The notes under the pieces are model-generated. The model saw nothing but the letters and a program-made list of their open reading frames with translations, had not been told where the DNA came from and ran no database searches. Below are positions 10,561 through 22,051 of a DNA stretch of 64,000 nt, piece by piece (position 1 is the first letter of the stretch; each line of letters begins with the position of its first letter). The stretch is from positions 28,358,708 through 28,422,707 of the forward strand of contig CM040127.1 in NCBI GenBank assembly GCA_022559845.1, read 5' to 3'. The translations under genes were made by a program, and so were the position numbers. The DNA comes from Amorphophallus konjac (Eukaryota > Streptophyta > Magnoliopsida > Alismatales > Araceae).

Positions 10561-11729
10561 CAACAACAACCCCAGCCTCAGCAACAACAACCACCGCTTC
10601 AGTACAACCAAGTTCCACCCCCGGGGAACTATGGTCCCCAACAGCAACAAAGGAGGCCGCTCGGTCCCAAGAGAGCCTACTATCCACCATTGCCGGAAAC
10701 CTTAGCAGACATTTTTAATGCCCTCATGGCATCAAACCAACTCGCCCTACCCAGAGAAAGGCCGCGTGGCCCCCCAATGTTGATACCTCCAAATACTGCG
10801 TTTACCACAGGCAGCCGGGACACACCGTAGATTACTGCTTCCATTTCAAAGATTACATCCATGATATGAATGATGAACATCAAATAGATTGGGATGAGAT
10901 GAGACGATATGTCGCGGCTCTCAAGGCTAGGAGACCCCCTCATAGGCCACAGTAGCAGTTACAACAGCAACAGCAACAGCAACCACAACAACAATAGCAG
11001 GCTCAGCAGGCCCCACAACAACAGCCCGACATGGGCATAATCCAGAATCCATTACCGGAGCACCAACAGCCCAATCATCAGGTTAACCCCATCTCCTCCT
11101 TCCCGGAAGTCGGGAGAGAGCAGGTGTGGCACCAGGAAAGTACCTCTATTCTTTCTACCTCCAACCCTATCGTCATGCAACCCCCTCACCTTGCCAGGGT
11201 AGCACCTCTCTCTCATCAACCCGCGTCAGTATCACCATCACCATTTCCACTACCATTACGCCCTCTCATCCGCACCCCGACCTCCTATCAACCGACACTC
11301 TCCACTACGCCTTCACACTCTCTCATCTTCTCTCACTCCCCCACTTTACCATCCACCTCTACCACATTTACCCATACGCCTTCTAAACCCCTTATCATCC
11401 GTCAACCATACATAACCCCGTCTTTCTCCACCACATCACCACTAATGCCTTCAAAACCACTCATCACCCACCATCCACCTCAAAACCATTACCCGTTTCA
11501 AACCTTACCCACTTCCACTTTGCCTCCGCCGCCACCTTCTAGACCCCTTATCCTTCATAATCCGCGCAATATCCCCTCTACCTCCACCATGCCGTAACCT
11601 AACAAACCCCTCATCAGAATCCCTGCTCCCGTCATCACCCCTGCTTCATCAACCATTCCTCCACTACTACCCCTCAAACCCCTGTTAAAACCCACTGCCA
11701 CCCCCACAGAGGTACAAAAGCCGCAGGCA
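10561..11729 (+). pseudogene. Broken C-terminal Gag with zinc-knuckle-like motif
   Basis: This segment continues Gag beyond the TAG at 10558-10560. A Gln/Pro-rich stretch runs in the gag frame. The frame then changes near a run of six C (about 10770-10775), and the third frame carries a knuckle-like motif, YCVYHRQPGHTVDYC (10794-10838), of the kind seen at the end of Tat Gag. That frame is interrupted by TAG at 10953 and 10995 and by TAA at 11595. From 11031 to 11597 it codes a Pro/Ser/Thr-rich linker and then runs without further stops into the protease frame at 11730. Confidence 0.7.
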
Positions 11730-12656
11730 ATGGTGCTCCGGAGTGGAAGGATTTTCCACAGGGTTTTCCCCCACAACAGTCAGAATCCCGAGCAATCTCA
11801 GCCAGAGAAGGATAATGCAGAACAACCAGAAAGAGCTATCCCTGGAACACAGTATGATCTATTGAAACACTTGGACAAGACACCTGCCCGGATCTCCATC
11901 CTAGAGCTACTTCAAAGATCCACATCCCACCAGGCGGCCTTGATGGAATATCTTCAAAAGGTCATGGTTAATGAAGACCTCCCCGTGGAGAAGATTTCGA
12001 CCGTCCTGACCCCAACAGACACACAACCAGCCATCATGTTTCACAACTACGAGCTCGCTCCCAAGGAAGCTCGGAAATATGCATTGTGCATTTCAATAAA
12101 AATTAATGGGGTATCCATAAACCAGTGTCTGGTGGACACGGGTGCATCCATAAATGTGATCTCCATGAGCACTCTTCAGTTGTGTGGGGTCAACGAGGAA
12201 CAAATAAGACCTTCCTCGATCACGGTCACGGCTTATGACAATAGCAAAAGGCCGCCGCAGGGGATGATTATTCTGAAGGCAGAAGTAGGCCCCATGTTAA
12301 TTCCCACGGAATTCCATGTCCTCGACATGGACCCCACATTCAAGGCTATATTGGGTCGCCCTTACATCGAAGCCATGGACGATGTGCCTTCCACCAACCA
12401 TCAGTGCCTGAAGTTTCCTTATAATGAGAGAATTATTAAAGTGGTCAGTACACCTGTCCTTCACACAGTGGATGCTATCAACACCTCTCTGCCTTTTGTT
12501 TGGCCGTCTCATCGGCCCATATTGTCACTACTGGACGTACGTGATCCATCTCATGTTCCACTAGCACCAAAGGAGCCGGTCAGGGCAACCACAACATCAT
12601 GTCTCCCTTTTCACTCCAAAGGTTGGGAGATTATGAGGAACATCGGCTATCAATAA
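11730..12656 (+). CDS. Tat aspartic protease region
   Basis: This is a retroviral-type aspartic protease that would cut the polyprotein. The active-site motif VDTGASINVIS has its Asp at about residue 136. A flap-like stretch and the hydrophobic strand AILGRPYIEAMD follow, as expected. It is in the same frame as the preceding Gag linker, and the ATG at 11730 may be internal to a longer product. The frame ends at TAA 12654-12656 and coding appears to continue in another frame from about 12665, so a frameshift separates it from the next segment. Confidence 0.87.
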   Translation: MVLRSGRIFHRVFPHNSQNPEQSQPEKDNAEQPERAIPGTQYDLLKHLDKTPARISILELLQRSTSHQAALMEYLQKVMVNEDLPVEKISTVLTPTDTQPAIMFHNYELAPKEARKYALCISIKINGVSINQCLVDTGASINVISMSTLQLCGVNEEQIRPSSITVTAYDNSKRPPQGMIILKAEVGPMLIPTEFHVLDMDPTFKAILGRPYIEAMDDVPSTNHQCLKFPYNERIIKVVSTPVLHTVDAINTSLPFVWPSHRPILSLLDVRDPSHVPLAPKEPVRATTTSCLPFHSKGWEIMRNIGYQ

Positions 12657-12664
12657 GGAAAAGG

Positions 12665-13347
12665 AAATTAGGCCGAACCGCAGGTTTGGCCTAGGCTTCA
12701 AAGGACCGTTCAAGGCAGATTGGAAGCCCCTCACGTGGACTCTATCAAACCACTTCAACAGAGGGCCCGTTGTTCAGATGGGAGATCACCCACGAGAAGT
12801 ATATGGGAGATCACATGCTGTATATTTGGCTGAAAAATGTCCGAGGATCACCAAAAGAGGCAAGATCAAAGATTCGGAATGCGAGTGGGACAAATGGTTC
12901 GACATACGGGACATTTCCGTTGCACTGGAAAGGATGTTCTCGTCTCCGCAGCTTGAAGGACCACCATTGATCTCTGAAATACCAGAGAATATTACCACTC
13001 TTGCCAAGGTTCCAAACTATCCTCGTCCTCGCCAGAAGGACTCTGTCATCGACGGATCTTCATCCGTCCTCAACATTGCCGTCGACGGCTCATTAGCCGC
13101 CATCCTCTCCATCCACTCGTCTCAGCCTTTGCTGATATCTTCTTCCTGGGCCAGACAATTGTCTGATGATCTTCCCAGGCCCCCTTCTTTGCTTACATAC
13201 CTACGCGGGCTTTTCAACCCGCGCCAGGTCTTCAACCATGATCTGCTCTATGAGCCTCACAATCCTCTAGCCATAACCACTTTCCTCTCTCCTCCAATCT
13301 CTTTTCACTGCTTTGTCATTAAAAATGAAAACGAAAAAAAAACGTGA
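12665..13347 (+). CDS. Tat linker between protease and reverse transcriptase
   Basis: An open frame without an ATG begins near 12665 and includes the ATG at 12778. The sequence RRFGLGFKGPF and the charged region after it are of the kind found between protease and reverse transcriptase in Tat elements. No catalytic motif is seen. It ends at TGA 13345-13347, just after a run of about nine A (13335-13343). The next pol segment is in a different frame, so a slip in the A run is a likely break point. Confidence 0.6.
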
Positions 13348-13442
13348 ATTTTCAAACTCCCCAACAACACATCTTCGTTGAGTAAACCTCCTACATCTCC
13401 CACGGGTGCGTATCGCCTTGCGGACCACCCGTCTAAGGTCCG

Positions 13443-16055
13443 ATGAGCGACCTTTTCTACCCCTCCTCTGAGGGGTCTTCTCCTGTACATTCTACACCAT
13501 CCTCTTCGTCTTCCTCTTCTTCTGTAAATATTGTCAGTCAATCTAGGAATGATAGGCCAAGGGTAGTACCTAGAAAGAAATCCAAGGGTAGGCAGATCCC
13601 TCGTCGATTCCTTTTAGATTTGGCCGCCAGGTGTCAGGCCCTTCTTGGCATCCCCCAGTTTTTAGAAAATCCCATCCAGCTACCCGAAATAGAATGCGAG
13701 GGCGACTGTGCATCTGATGAAGGGTATGGAGTCTACGAGATCACGAATGAAGAATGCCCCACTGAAGATGAGGGTGAAGAATATGAGGATGCGGCGGGCG
13801 CATACGCTAGTGGAATGAGGAGATTCGACGAGCCGTCAACCGCCGTAGAAGAATCCACCAAAGAAGTCAACTTGGGAACTGAGGAAGACCCTAGGATCAT
13901 CCTCATAAGTGACAATCTACCACCCTCTGAAGAAGAGGCATTAATTGAGGTTCTCAAGGAATATAAGGACACGTTTGCATGGAGCTACGAGGATATGTCG
14001 GGTCTGGATTCAACCTTGGTCGAACACCGTTTAACCCTAAAACCAGGGTCCATCTCGGTAAAACAAAGGTTAAGGCGTTTCCACCCTCAGATGGCTTTGA
14101 AAATGAAAGAAGAGGTCGATAAGCTCCACAAAGCCAGGTTCATTAGAGTCGTTCTTTATCCTCAATGGGTGGCGAACATTGTCCCGGTCACGAAGAAAGA
14201 TGGGAAAGTCAGGATTTGCATCGACTTCCGGGACCTTAACCGCGCGTGTCCAAAGGATGATTTTCCCTTACCTCACATTGATGTGCTGATTGATAACACA
14301 GCAGGCTACGAAACCCTCTCTTTCATGGATGGATTTTCAGGATACAATCAAATTCGTTTGGCAGAAGAGGATCAGAAAAAGACGTCATTCACTACCCCTT
14401 GGGGAACATATTGTTACGTGGTCATGCCGTTCGGATTAAAGAATGCTGGAGCTACTTACCAAAGAGCGATGATGGCCATATTTCATGACATGATGCACAT
14501 ATATCTGGAAGTGTATGTGGATGACTTATTGGTGAAATCAAGGACCAGGATGGAACATCTAGAAGTTTTGGCTAAGGTCTTGCAAAGGTCAAGAGAGTTT
14601 CAATTGAAAATGAACCCGAAGAAGTGTGTGTTTGGTGTGTCGTCAGGTAAATTGCTAGGGTTCATTGTGAGCAAAAGAGGGATCGAGATAGATCCTGACA
14701 AAGCTAAGACTATCAGGGATATGCCGCCTCCCAAGAATTTGAGGGAAGTTCGAGGTTTAATCGGGATGTTACAGTTTATTCGTCGGTTTGTGTCCCAACA
14801 TTCACAAAGGTGTAGACCTCTCTACGAGTTGACCAAGCCAGGAGTAGAATTCCACTGGAATTCTAAATGTCAGAAAGCTTTTGAAGGGTTAAAGGAATAT
14901 CTGGCTAGTCCACCCGTTCTCATTCCACCCAAATCGGAAAAACCTCTGATCCTTTACGTCTCAGTCTTGGATGACTCCGTGGGAGCCGTCCTCGCACAAG
15001 CTGATGAAGAAGGCAAGGAACTGGCAACCTATTACTTGTCCAAACTTCTCAATCCCTGTGAGCAGAAGTACACCGGCATGGAGAAAACCTGTGCTGCCCT
15101 CGTTTGGGAAGTGCAGAAATTGAGGCACTACTTCTTGGCTCACGAGGTCCACTTGATTGCTCGAATGAATCCTATCAAATTCCTTCTGGAGAAATCCGTC
15201 CTTACGGATAGGCTAGCACGCTGGCAAAGTTTTCTCTCTCAGTTCGACATCACCTACATCCAGCAAAAGGCGATTAAAGGCTATGCCATAGCCGAGCATC
15301 TCGCTCACCATCCTCTTCCCAAGTTCGATCCCGTCCAATCAGAGTTTCTAGATGAGGAACTAATGTCCATCAACCAATCAGATGAGCCAATGTGGACGCT
15401 ATATTTTGATGGAGCTCTGAATTCTCAAGGGAGTGGAATCGGCGTCGCCCTCCTATCGCCTGAAGGTCTCACATTCCCGTTGGCATATCAGCTCAAATTT
15501 TCAGTCACCAACAATATAGCTGAATACGAAGCCCTTCTAGCTGGCCTAGAACTCGCTCATTCTTTTCGTATCACTGAGTTGCAAGTCGTAGGTGATAGTC
15601 AACTCATCCTTCGCCAGGTGCTCACTAAGTATCGCACTCGCGATCCCAAACTCAAGCCATACCAAGAACTCACTGCTGCCTTTGCCAAACTGTTCGCCAA
15701 ACTGATCTTTGTTCATGTCCCTCGTCATCAGAACATTCTCGCCGATGCCCTTGCCTCATTGGCATCATCCTTAAGGTTCCCTCTAGGAAGATGGTTTAAG
15801 TCCGTTTCCATCTACAAACTTCACGCCCCTGCAATCGATGATGCTTCCTACGTAAATATCAAAGACAGGATAGCAAGGAAGATCCTACAGGAAGATATCC
15901 TTGAGAAGAGGGAAATCATGTTGGCAGAGGCCGAAGAAGAACTGGTTGATGAAGAGAAACCATGGTTCTATGAAATTGTCAAATACTGCCAAGATCAGTC
16001 TTATCCTGAAGGGGCCACCACAGAGGACAAGAAAGCCATAAGAAGGGTGGCTTAG
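13443..16055 (+). CDS. pol: Tat reverse transcriptase with two RNase H domains
   Basis: This 870-residue frame copies element RNA to DNA and removes the RNA strand. The reverse transcriptase spans about residues 195-370, with the catalytic YVDD at 14514-14525 (residues 358-361) and FMDGFSGYNQI upstream. A first, Ty3-type RNase H follows at about 500-610. It has LYVSVLDDSVGAVL where a catalytic TDAS is normal, so it looks inactive. A second RNase H at about 650-780 keeps the acidic residues: YFDGA, AEYEALLAGLELA, VVGDSQL and ILADALASLAS. The frame ends at TAG 16053, but integrase follows in the same frame, so this stop is probably a nonsense mutation. Confidence 0.93.
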   Translation: MSDLFYPSSEGSSPVHSTPSSSSSSSSVNIVSQSRNDRPRVVPRKKSKGRQIPRRFLLDLAARCQALLGIPQFLENPIQLPEIECEGDCASDEGYGVYEITNEECPTEDEGEEYEDAAGAYASGMRRFDEPSTAVEESTKEVNLGTEEDPRIILISDNLPPSEEEALIEVLKEYKDTFAWSYEDMSGLDSTLVEHRLTLKPGSISVKQRLRRFHPQMALKMKEEVDKLHKARFIRVVLYPQWVANIVPVTKKDGKVRICIDFRDLNRACPKDDFPLPHIDVLIDNTAGYETLSFMDGFSGYNQIRLAEEDQKKTSFTTPWGTYCYVVMPFGLKNAGATYQRAMMAIFHDMMHIYLEVYVDDLLVKSRTRMEHLEVLAKVLQRSREFQLKMNPKKCVFGVSSGKLLGFIVSKRGIEIDPDKAKTIRDMPPPKNLREVRGLIGMLQFIRRFVSQHSQRCRPLYELTKPGVEFHWNSKCQKAFEGLKEYLASPPVLIPPKSEKPLILYVSVLDDSVGAVLAQADEEGKELATYYLSKLLNPCEQKYTGMEKTCAALVWEVQKLRHYFLAHEVHLIARMNPIKFLLEKSVLTDRLARWQSFLSQFDITYIQQKAIKGYAIAEHLAHHPLPKFDPVQSEFLDEELMSINQSDEPMWTLYFDGALNSQGSGIGVALLSPEGLTFPLAYQLKFSVTNNIAEYEALLAGLELAHSFRITELQVVGDSQLILRQVLTKYRTRDPKLKPYQELTAAFAKLFAKLIFVHVPRHQNILADALASLASSLRFPLGRWFKSVSIYKLHAPAIDDASYVNIKDRIARKILQEDILEKREIMLAEAEEELVDEEKPWFYEIVKYCQDQSYPEGATTEDKKAIRRVA

Positions 16056-16064
16056 AAATATACT

Positions 16065-17219
16065 TTGGTTGGAGGTCTACTCTATAGGAGCCTTACTGGT
16101 ATTCTGTTAAGATGTCTTGGTGACGATGAGGTTTGGAAATGTGTAGAGGAGACGCACTCGGGTGTGTGCGGTGGCCACGTGAATAGTCAGATGCTCGCCA
16201 AGAAGATCATTCGCCAAGGCTTTTATTGGCCCACTATGGAAGAAGATTGTGCTGTCTTTATCCGTAGGTGTGTCAAGTGTCAACTTCACGCCGATAAAAT
16301 CCATTCACCATCTTCCTCACTTCATCCAATATCTTCCCCGTGGCTTTTCTCCATGTGGGCATTCGACATCATTGGTCCCCTAGGTGATCCCAATTCTCTC
16401 ACCAAGCAGAAATCTTTCATCCTTACTGCGACGGAATACTTCACCAAATGGGCCGAAGCTGAAGCTTACGCGGAAATCAAGGCGTCAACGGTCTGCAAAT
16501 TCGTCATAAAGAACATCCTCGCCAGATTCGGCGTCTCAAGCACGATCGTCACCGACAATGGGCCACAGTTCATTTCTCAGGACCTACAGGACCTCTGCAA
16601 AAGGTACGCAATTGCATTACATCATTCATCACCTTATTACCCACAAGGTAACGGCCAAGCGGAGGCCACCAATAAAATATTGCTCAAAATCATCAAAAAA
16701 ACCTGCGAGTCTAGTAAGTTTTCAGACTGGCCAGAAAAGCTTATCGAAGCTCTATGGGCCTATCGCACTTCAATCCGTACCCCCACCGGGCAGACTCCAT
16801 TTGCCCTTACTTATGGTATGGAAGCGGTAGTCTCGTACGAGACTCTGATCCCTTCTCTCAGGGTACAATTGGACGAGGAATTTCCCCTCGATGATCGTCG
16901 TAATTCACTCCTCGCCCAGTTGGAACTCTTGGATGAGAAACGGCTGGCCGCTGCCGAACACGCGCGTGTGTATCAAAATAGACTCGCTCGCTTTTACCAA
17001 AAGAAAGTCGTTGAGAGAAAATTCAAATTCGGTGAGATGGTCGTAAAAAGAATTTTTGTCAAACCTGGAGGTCCGCGTTCTAAGCTCCAACCCAATTGGG
17101 AAGGACCATTTGTAATTCAAGCCGTGTACCCTGGCAACGCCTATAAGCTAATCAACGCCGAAGGGACCGAGTTATCCCACCCTTAGAATGGGCTTTATCT
17201 TAAGAAATACTACCCTTAG
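16065..17219 (+). CDS. Tat integrase
   Basis: This enzyme inserts element DNA into the host chromosome. A zinc-binding HHCC region (HSGVCGGH and CVKC) lies in the first 75 residues. The catalytic core has Asp in AFDIIGPL, Asp in VTDNGPQF and Glu in GNGQAEATNK. A GPY/F-type motif, NWEGPFVI, is near the C terminus, and there is no chromodomain. It shares the frame of the upstream pol segment. A TAG at 17184-17186 falls where conserved Tat integrases continue. Ten more codons in frame end at 17219. Confidence 0.92.
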
Positions 17220-18989
17220 CACGACAAACAAAAAAATGATGAAAAGATAAAAACATCAAAAACAAAGGAATATTGAAAACCACTAAAAATATGGAAAATT
17301 CAAAATGCCGATGCCCGGCAGTCACCATGTAGTTAAGTCCCTGCATCTAACCTTCATGTTAGGATAGGGCCCATTGAGGCTTGGTAGGCACCGGGTCTTG
17401 GTTTGCCAGAACCGTGGAGATCCCTGTCCAGCCACGTCAGCCTATGCTCGCTCGAAGGAAGCTAACATGTGCTCACTTATGTATTTTACTCAAAAAAGTC
17501 GGTAGCATCACCTACGGTGGGGCCCCACCCAGAAGATCTCCGGAAGCTGTAATCTTTATTCTTTTCCCTTCGACCAAATGAGACAGTCGGCGCCCTTAAA
17601 ACGCTGAGCATGAGAAATCGAAACTCAAACCCCAAAGGCAAGAGTAGGATCCATTTCCTCGAGCATCGATCAGAGCACGAGAAGAGGGCAGTGTCCCCGC
17701 AGGCATACGAAAAGGGAACCCACAAACGTCAAACGACTATATCTCCCTCACAAAAAGAAATACAAAATCAAAATCAAGAGAAAAGCCTAGTCGTGACCGT
17801 GCCTGTTGCGATAAACGGAACCCCTCAAAGCAAAAGTCTGAATCCACAAAAGGGGCCGTGGAATGTAAATGCTCGGGATTTGGTCCGAAGTTGTCTGAAA
17901 GGAAAGAGTTAATGGGCCCTTGTTCGCTCGCCGGGTTAACGGTTTTGCTGATCCTCTCAAGAGGTTTATCCCCCACGCTCTTCCTTCTTCCTCTAAAGAT
18001 GAAGGCTCGATGGAGTTTCTGAAAGGTGAAAACTGCCCAGGGTCTGCGACCTTATTTTAATATACACATTGGATTGCCTACTTTGAAAAGCAAAAGCTAT
18101 CGCTGCGAAGGGGTCTCCGTGTTTCTGGCTAGTCAAGACCCCTGTTTACCACCTTGATGTCTTCTTGTTTAACCTCGGGCTTAGGCCAATGCAAGCGCGT
18201 CACCTATGGGTGCGACGGCGTCTGATTCCGGGTCAGCGTCGCACGGTTGGTCGTTAGGGTTCCAGGGTGGTCCATCATATACCATCTAGAGTTGTGAGGA
18301 AACAGACCCGGGTCGGGCAAATCATTTACCTCGAACACCTTTTGGGTGAATCCCTGTGGTCGGAAGCGACTGGGAGCCTAAGCATGGCATGACGGTATTG
18401 TCATCAGGGTAAGTCTTAGCCGGCGGGATCATCATTCGAGAGGTCTAGAGGCCCAAATCAACCTAGATGTGCACTTAGGATACCTGGGAGGTTAGTAAGA
18501 AACCCATGTTCTCACGAAGGTCAGGTGCCATTTGGGTGCTTGCCGGGCGTTAGCAATAAAAAATTTTTATAATAAAAGCAAAAAAATGGAAAAAAAATGT
18601 ACATATTTGCAAACAAAAACAAAAAAAAATCTTTTTTATGATAAAACAAAAAAAATGCCAAATATAAAAAAGAAAACAAATCAATTTTTGCATGATTGCG
18701 TTTGCGTGCAGCATCTCACTTTAATACCGCTTGCATTCGTGTGCTTGCCTGTCGCATTTATCATCACCGCATCTTTCCCTTACCTTCGTTAAATAAAGGC
18801 TTGGCCCCTTGACCAGTTATCAAGGACAGTCACAGTGACCATTTGCTTATTGAGCAAGGGGCCAAGTCAGAACAGAAATTCTGATTTGTTTGTTTCAGTG
18901 ATATGTGCAGGGATTCAGGTAACAGAAGCAAAGGTGAAAACCAAACAAACCAAACCTTGTGTTTTATTCCAAAAACCAAAAAAATTACA
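17220..18989. other. Non-coding region between Tat pol and the antisense genes
   Basis: There are no supported genes on either strand. It starts A-rich, then is mixed sequence, with A-rich runs at 18550-18690. It should contain the 3' end of the antisense gene A transcript. A 12-bp inverted repeat lies at 18800-18866. Confidence 0.55.
18800..18866. repeat. 12-bp inverted repeat downstream of antisense gene A
   Basis: CTTGGCCCCTTG at 18800-18811 is exactly complementary to CAAGGGGCCAAG at 18855-18866, with a loop of about 43 bases. It lies about 125 bp beyond the stop codon of antisense gene A. It may affect RNA 3' processing or be incidental. Confidence 0.5.
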
Positions 18990-21466
18990 TCAAGTTCCGC
19001 CCTCTCTCTCTGCATTACTCGTCCCACTACTCTCCGGGCAAAACGCTCTTAAAGGTGCTACCCAACTACGAAAAGCGGTACTCCTACCGCTCTGTACTCC
19101 CCTTCCTATTCCCACATCCCGACGTTGATCCACGGAAGCAGCAGAGAAGCTACCAACACGAAAGCCACGCTCTCGTGCTCTTCGGTAGCGCTCCTCACCA
19201 TCTCTCAGCCACTGTTCAGCAAGACCAAGGCTGATTCGGAGTTCGAATAGTTGGACCTCCATGGCCCTTCGTTCCTCCCTTTCAGTCAATCTGTTGGCTC
19301 TTTCTCTCTCTGCGTCTCCTTCTCTCTCTGCACGTTCTCTCTCGCGGTCTTCCCTCTCCAACTGGAGAGTGATCCTCAGTTCCACGGCATCCCTAGAGGA
19401 GTCGTCATCAGGATGACGCCGCAGTTCCCTCTCCAGTTCTGCTATCCTAGCCTCCTTCTGCGCGGCTTGGCCAAGCGCTTCTTCCGTCTCCTTTTCCTGC
19501 CAAGTGTACCATCTCAGATACACGATAAGGCATAAATAAGGAGAACTCAACACTGAGACTCTTACCTGTATAGAGAGCATCCCTTCTGCCTCCGTAGCAC
19601 ACTGCGTGGCGTGAGCAAGTTGCTCATGAAGCAAGTCAAGTTCTGAGGTGGGAATCCACAAGCTGGAAGAGGCACCACCCACTCCCATCGCTGGGGAAGC
19701 CGCACCAATCTGGGCATGCTACGACCGCGTGAATTAGCAGCCAACATCTGGAATCTGGGGTTTTAATTAGGAACGTACTGTACACCTACCAAGGCGCTCG
19801 TAGCTCCGCGGGCATCGCCCAACTGTTGTTCCATCTCTGCCAAGCGAGTTCATAAATTCGCTATCATGGCATCCCGGACATCCTGTAGCCTTACAAGTCA
19901 GCATTTTCACCAGAAAACCAAGAAAAGGAAAAAGAAGAAAAGAGAAAAGGGAGAAACCTACCTCCACAAGTCCCCGGGGTTGGAACCGTTCTGCGTACTT
20001 TGTCCTATATAGACGCAAGTAGTCCTCGCTATCCCGCGCCTGTGATTCTACAATCGTGCCACCCCATTGCCAGTCCTCATACTGTTCGGGGAATCGCACG
20101 CGCCAGTCAATGCAGGTCGCCGGTCCCCACGTCTTTCTCCCGACACGAGGTGGCGCAGCTGAATCCACCCATTCTTGAGCCAGTCCTAAAGTCCTCATAA
20201 CTAATCGTAGCCAAAGCGGCTCGATTTCATTCAGGCAGTGCATCCACAGTTCCCGTCCGAACCGGGCACGACTTGCTAGAACCCACGGCTGGTCGGCATC
20301 GACCATGTCTGAGTAGGGCCTCCAGTTTACCATCGCTGCAGGGAACTCCTGTAGCTCCCGCCTTAGCACCATCAGTTGGTAGGTTAGGGGTGCCGCACTC
20401 ATGATGGGTTCCCACCGCCTGGCTAACGGCACCATCACGGGTCGCCAATGCCGAGCTCTCCCCATAGGGAGGTAATAATAGCTCCACAGCTGCTCGGCGC
20501 AAGTCATCAGTACTTTGCAAAAACACAAAAAAATACAAAACAAGCAAAACCAAAAAAATACATGGATGAATGGTGTGAAATCACTCACAGTCATCTCACG
20601 ATCCGTTTCTTGGAATAGGCCTGCAAACAAGTGTGCCAGCATGGCGGCTCCCCAAGCATAATACCTTACTCTTTCAAGGTCTGACAGCAGCTCCAAGAAG
20701 CAACATTGGATACCGTCCCCTTTCGAGCTCAGTACCAATCTCCCCAAAAGGAAGAGGAGAAATCTCCTCAAATCTATGTTGCATCTTTCCCAGTCGCCGA
20801 AATCTGTGCAGTACACGGCACGGCATCCTATTTCCATCCTTTCCATGAACTCTTCTGAGGATTCATCGTCCCGCCGACGAGTGTCGGTGAGCCCTAATGC
20901 ATCCATGAGGGACGCCCTAGCTACCGACCTATTTTTCCGACCATCTAGGTCCAAACCCAGTAACTTCTGGGCACCTTCTCTGTAGTCCGCGTAAGTGACT
21001 CCGGTCACTGCCTCGCCCTCTACCTTCAGGCTTGTGATCCGGACCACATCCTCCAAGCTGGGCACCATGTGCCCCCAGGGCATCAGGAATGCCCGACTCA
21101 CTGGGTCCCATCTCTCAAACATGGCTTGGATCAGGACCAGGTCGAGCTGGATCGGCTCGATCCGAAGGAAAGTACCAAATCCCATCACGTCTAGCCTCGC
21201 CTTCTGAAAATCTGGGAGGCCCCTGTAGGCTGCTACTACCAACTCCCATAAGATTTGTGATTTCATCACAACCTACACATACAAGGAATGGGGGTGAGGT
21301 TTGGTCAGAAGAAAGGAAGAAAGAATGGAAAAAAGGGCAAGAAAACTTGGCTTACGAGTTGTGATTGGGCCCTTTCGCTGAAGTGCCCTTCAAGGTCTGA
21401 AAGCCTCCTGGAACTACTACCACTGGACCTGCTTCTCTTCGAGGAATGGGAAGATTCGCCCTCCAT
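18990..21466 (-). CDS. Antisense gene A: PMD protein with coiled-coil tail
   Basis: This is a plant mobile domain (aminotransferase-like, PMD) gene, coded opposite to pol. I model six exons: 21466-21356, 21272-20589, 20489-19962, 19882-19790, 19718-19566 and 19496-18990. All introns are phase 0 and 69-99 bp long, except 71 bp for the fourth, with GTAAGC, GTGAGT, GTAGGT, GTAGGT and GTAAGA donors. This gives about 691 codons. Exon 1 is basic and Ser-rich (MEGESSHSSKRSRSSG), exons 2-3 hold the PMD (residues about 40-440), and exons 4-6 are heptad-like Glu/Arg-rich coiled coil. One in-frame TGA lies in exon 4 (19852-19850). The acceptors of introns 2 and 4 are the least certain. The molecular function of PMD proteins from retroelements is not known to me. 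Confidence 0.75.
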
Positions 21467-21560
21467 CCAACCCTCGAAATTTCAAACTCCTCCTCTCCCG
21501 TGAGAACTTGTGCTCCTCGAGTTAGCTCTCGATATACTTGGGAAAATAAAAGGGACAAGA

Positions 21561-21570
21561 ATTTATAGAA
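21561..21570 (-). promoter_or_regulatory. TATA box of antisense gene A
   Basis: On the minus strand TTCTATAAAT lies about 95 bp upstream of the gene A ATG (21466). Antisense gene D has a similar box at a similar distance, which supports both as real promoters. Confidence 0.6.
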
Positions 21571-22051
21571 ACGGAAGGAGTGCGGGCCAAGATTACCTCC
21601 ATCACCTGTTGATGATAGCCCTCGCAATGAGGCACCTGCCATGCGGTCCCGTGTGTCACTTCACCGCGCGCACAGGGTGATTGACTGGACGAAGAATACG
21701 ACGAATACCCCCTATGTTGTCTTGGGATACCCTATCATGATTTGGAGGACGTCCGCAAAATTTGACACAGCATTCGGGAAAAGAAACTAGGGCCGTCATT
21801 ATTGACTTCGACGGCAGATTCCCGTGGAAAATAGTCACAACAAGATGCGATTCTCCGCTCGGGGCGGAGTCTCGGCAGACCCATCACATGGGAACAGTGC
21901 AAAGGAAAGGAAGTGTAGGGAAGAAGGAACACACAAGAGAACAAACAAGTAGCAGAAAATCAAATCATTCCATTCATAATTCTACATAAGCTGTCACAAA
22001 CACTACAATCATAGAGAGGTGGCGGGTCCACTAGCTCACCAATCCTCACCA
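21571..22051. other. Spacer between antisense genes A and B
   Basis: No supported gene was seen. The right-hand part should hold the 3' untranslated region of gene B (minus strand, below 22052), which has A/T-rich sequence around 21950-21990. The left-hand part holds gene A upstream sequence. Confidence 0.4.
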
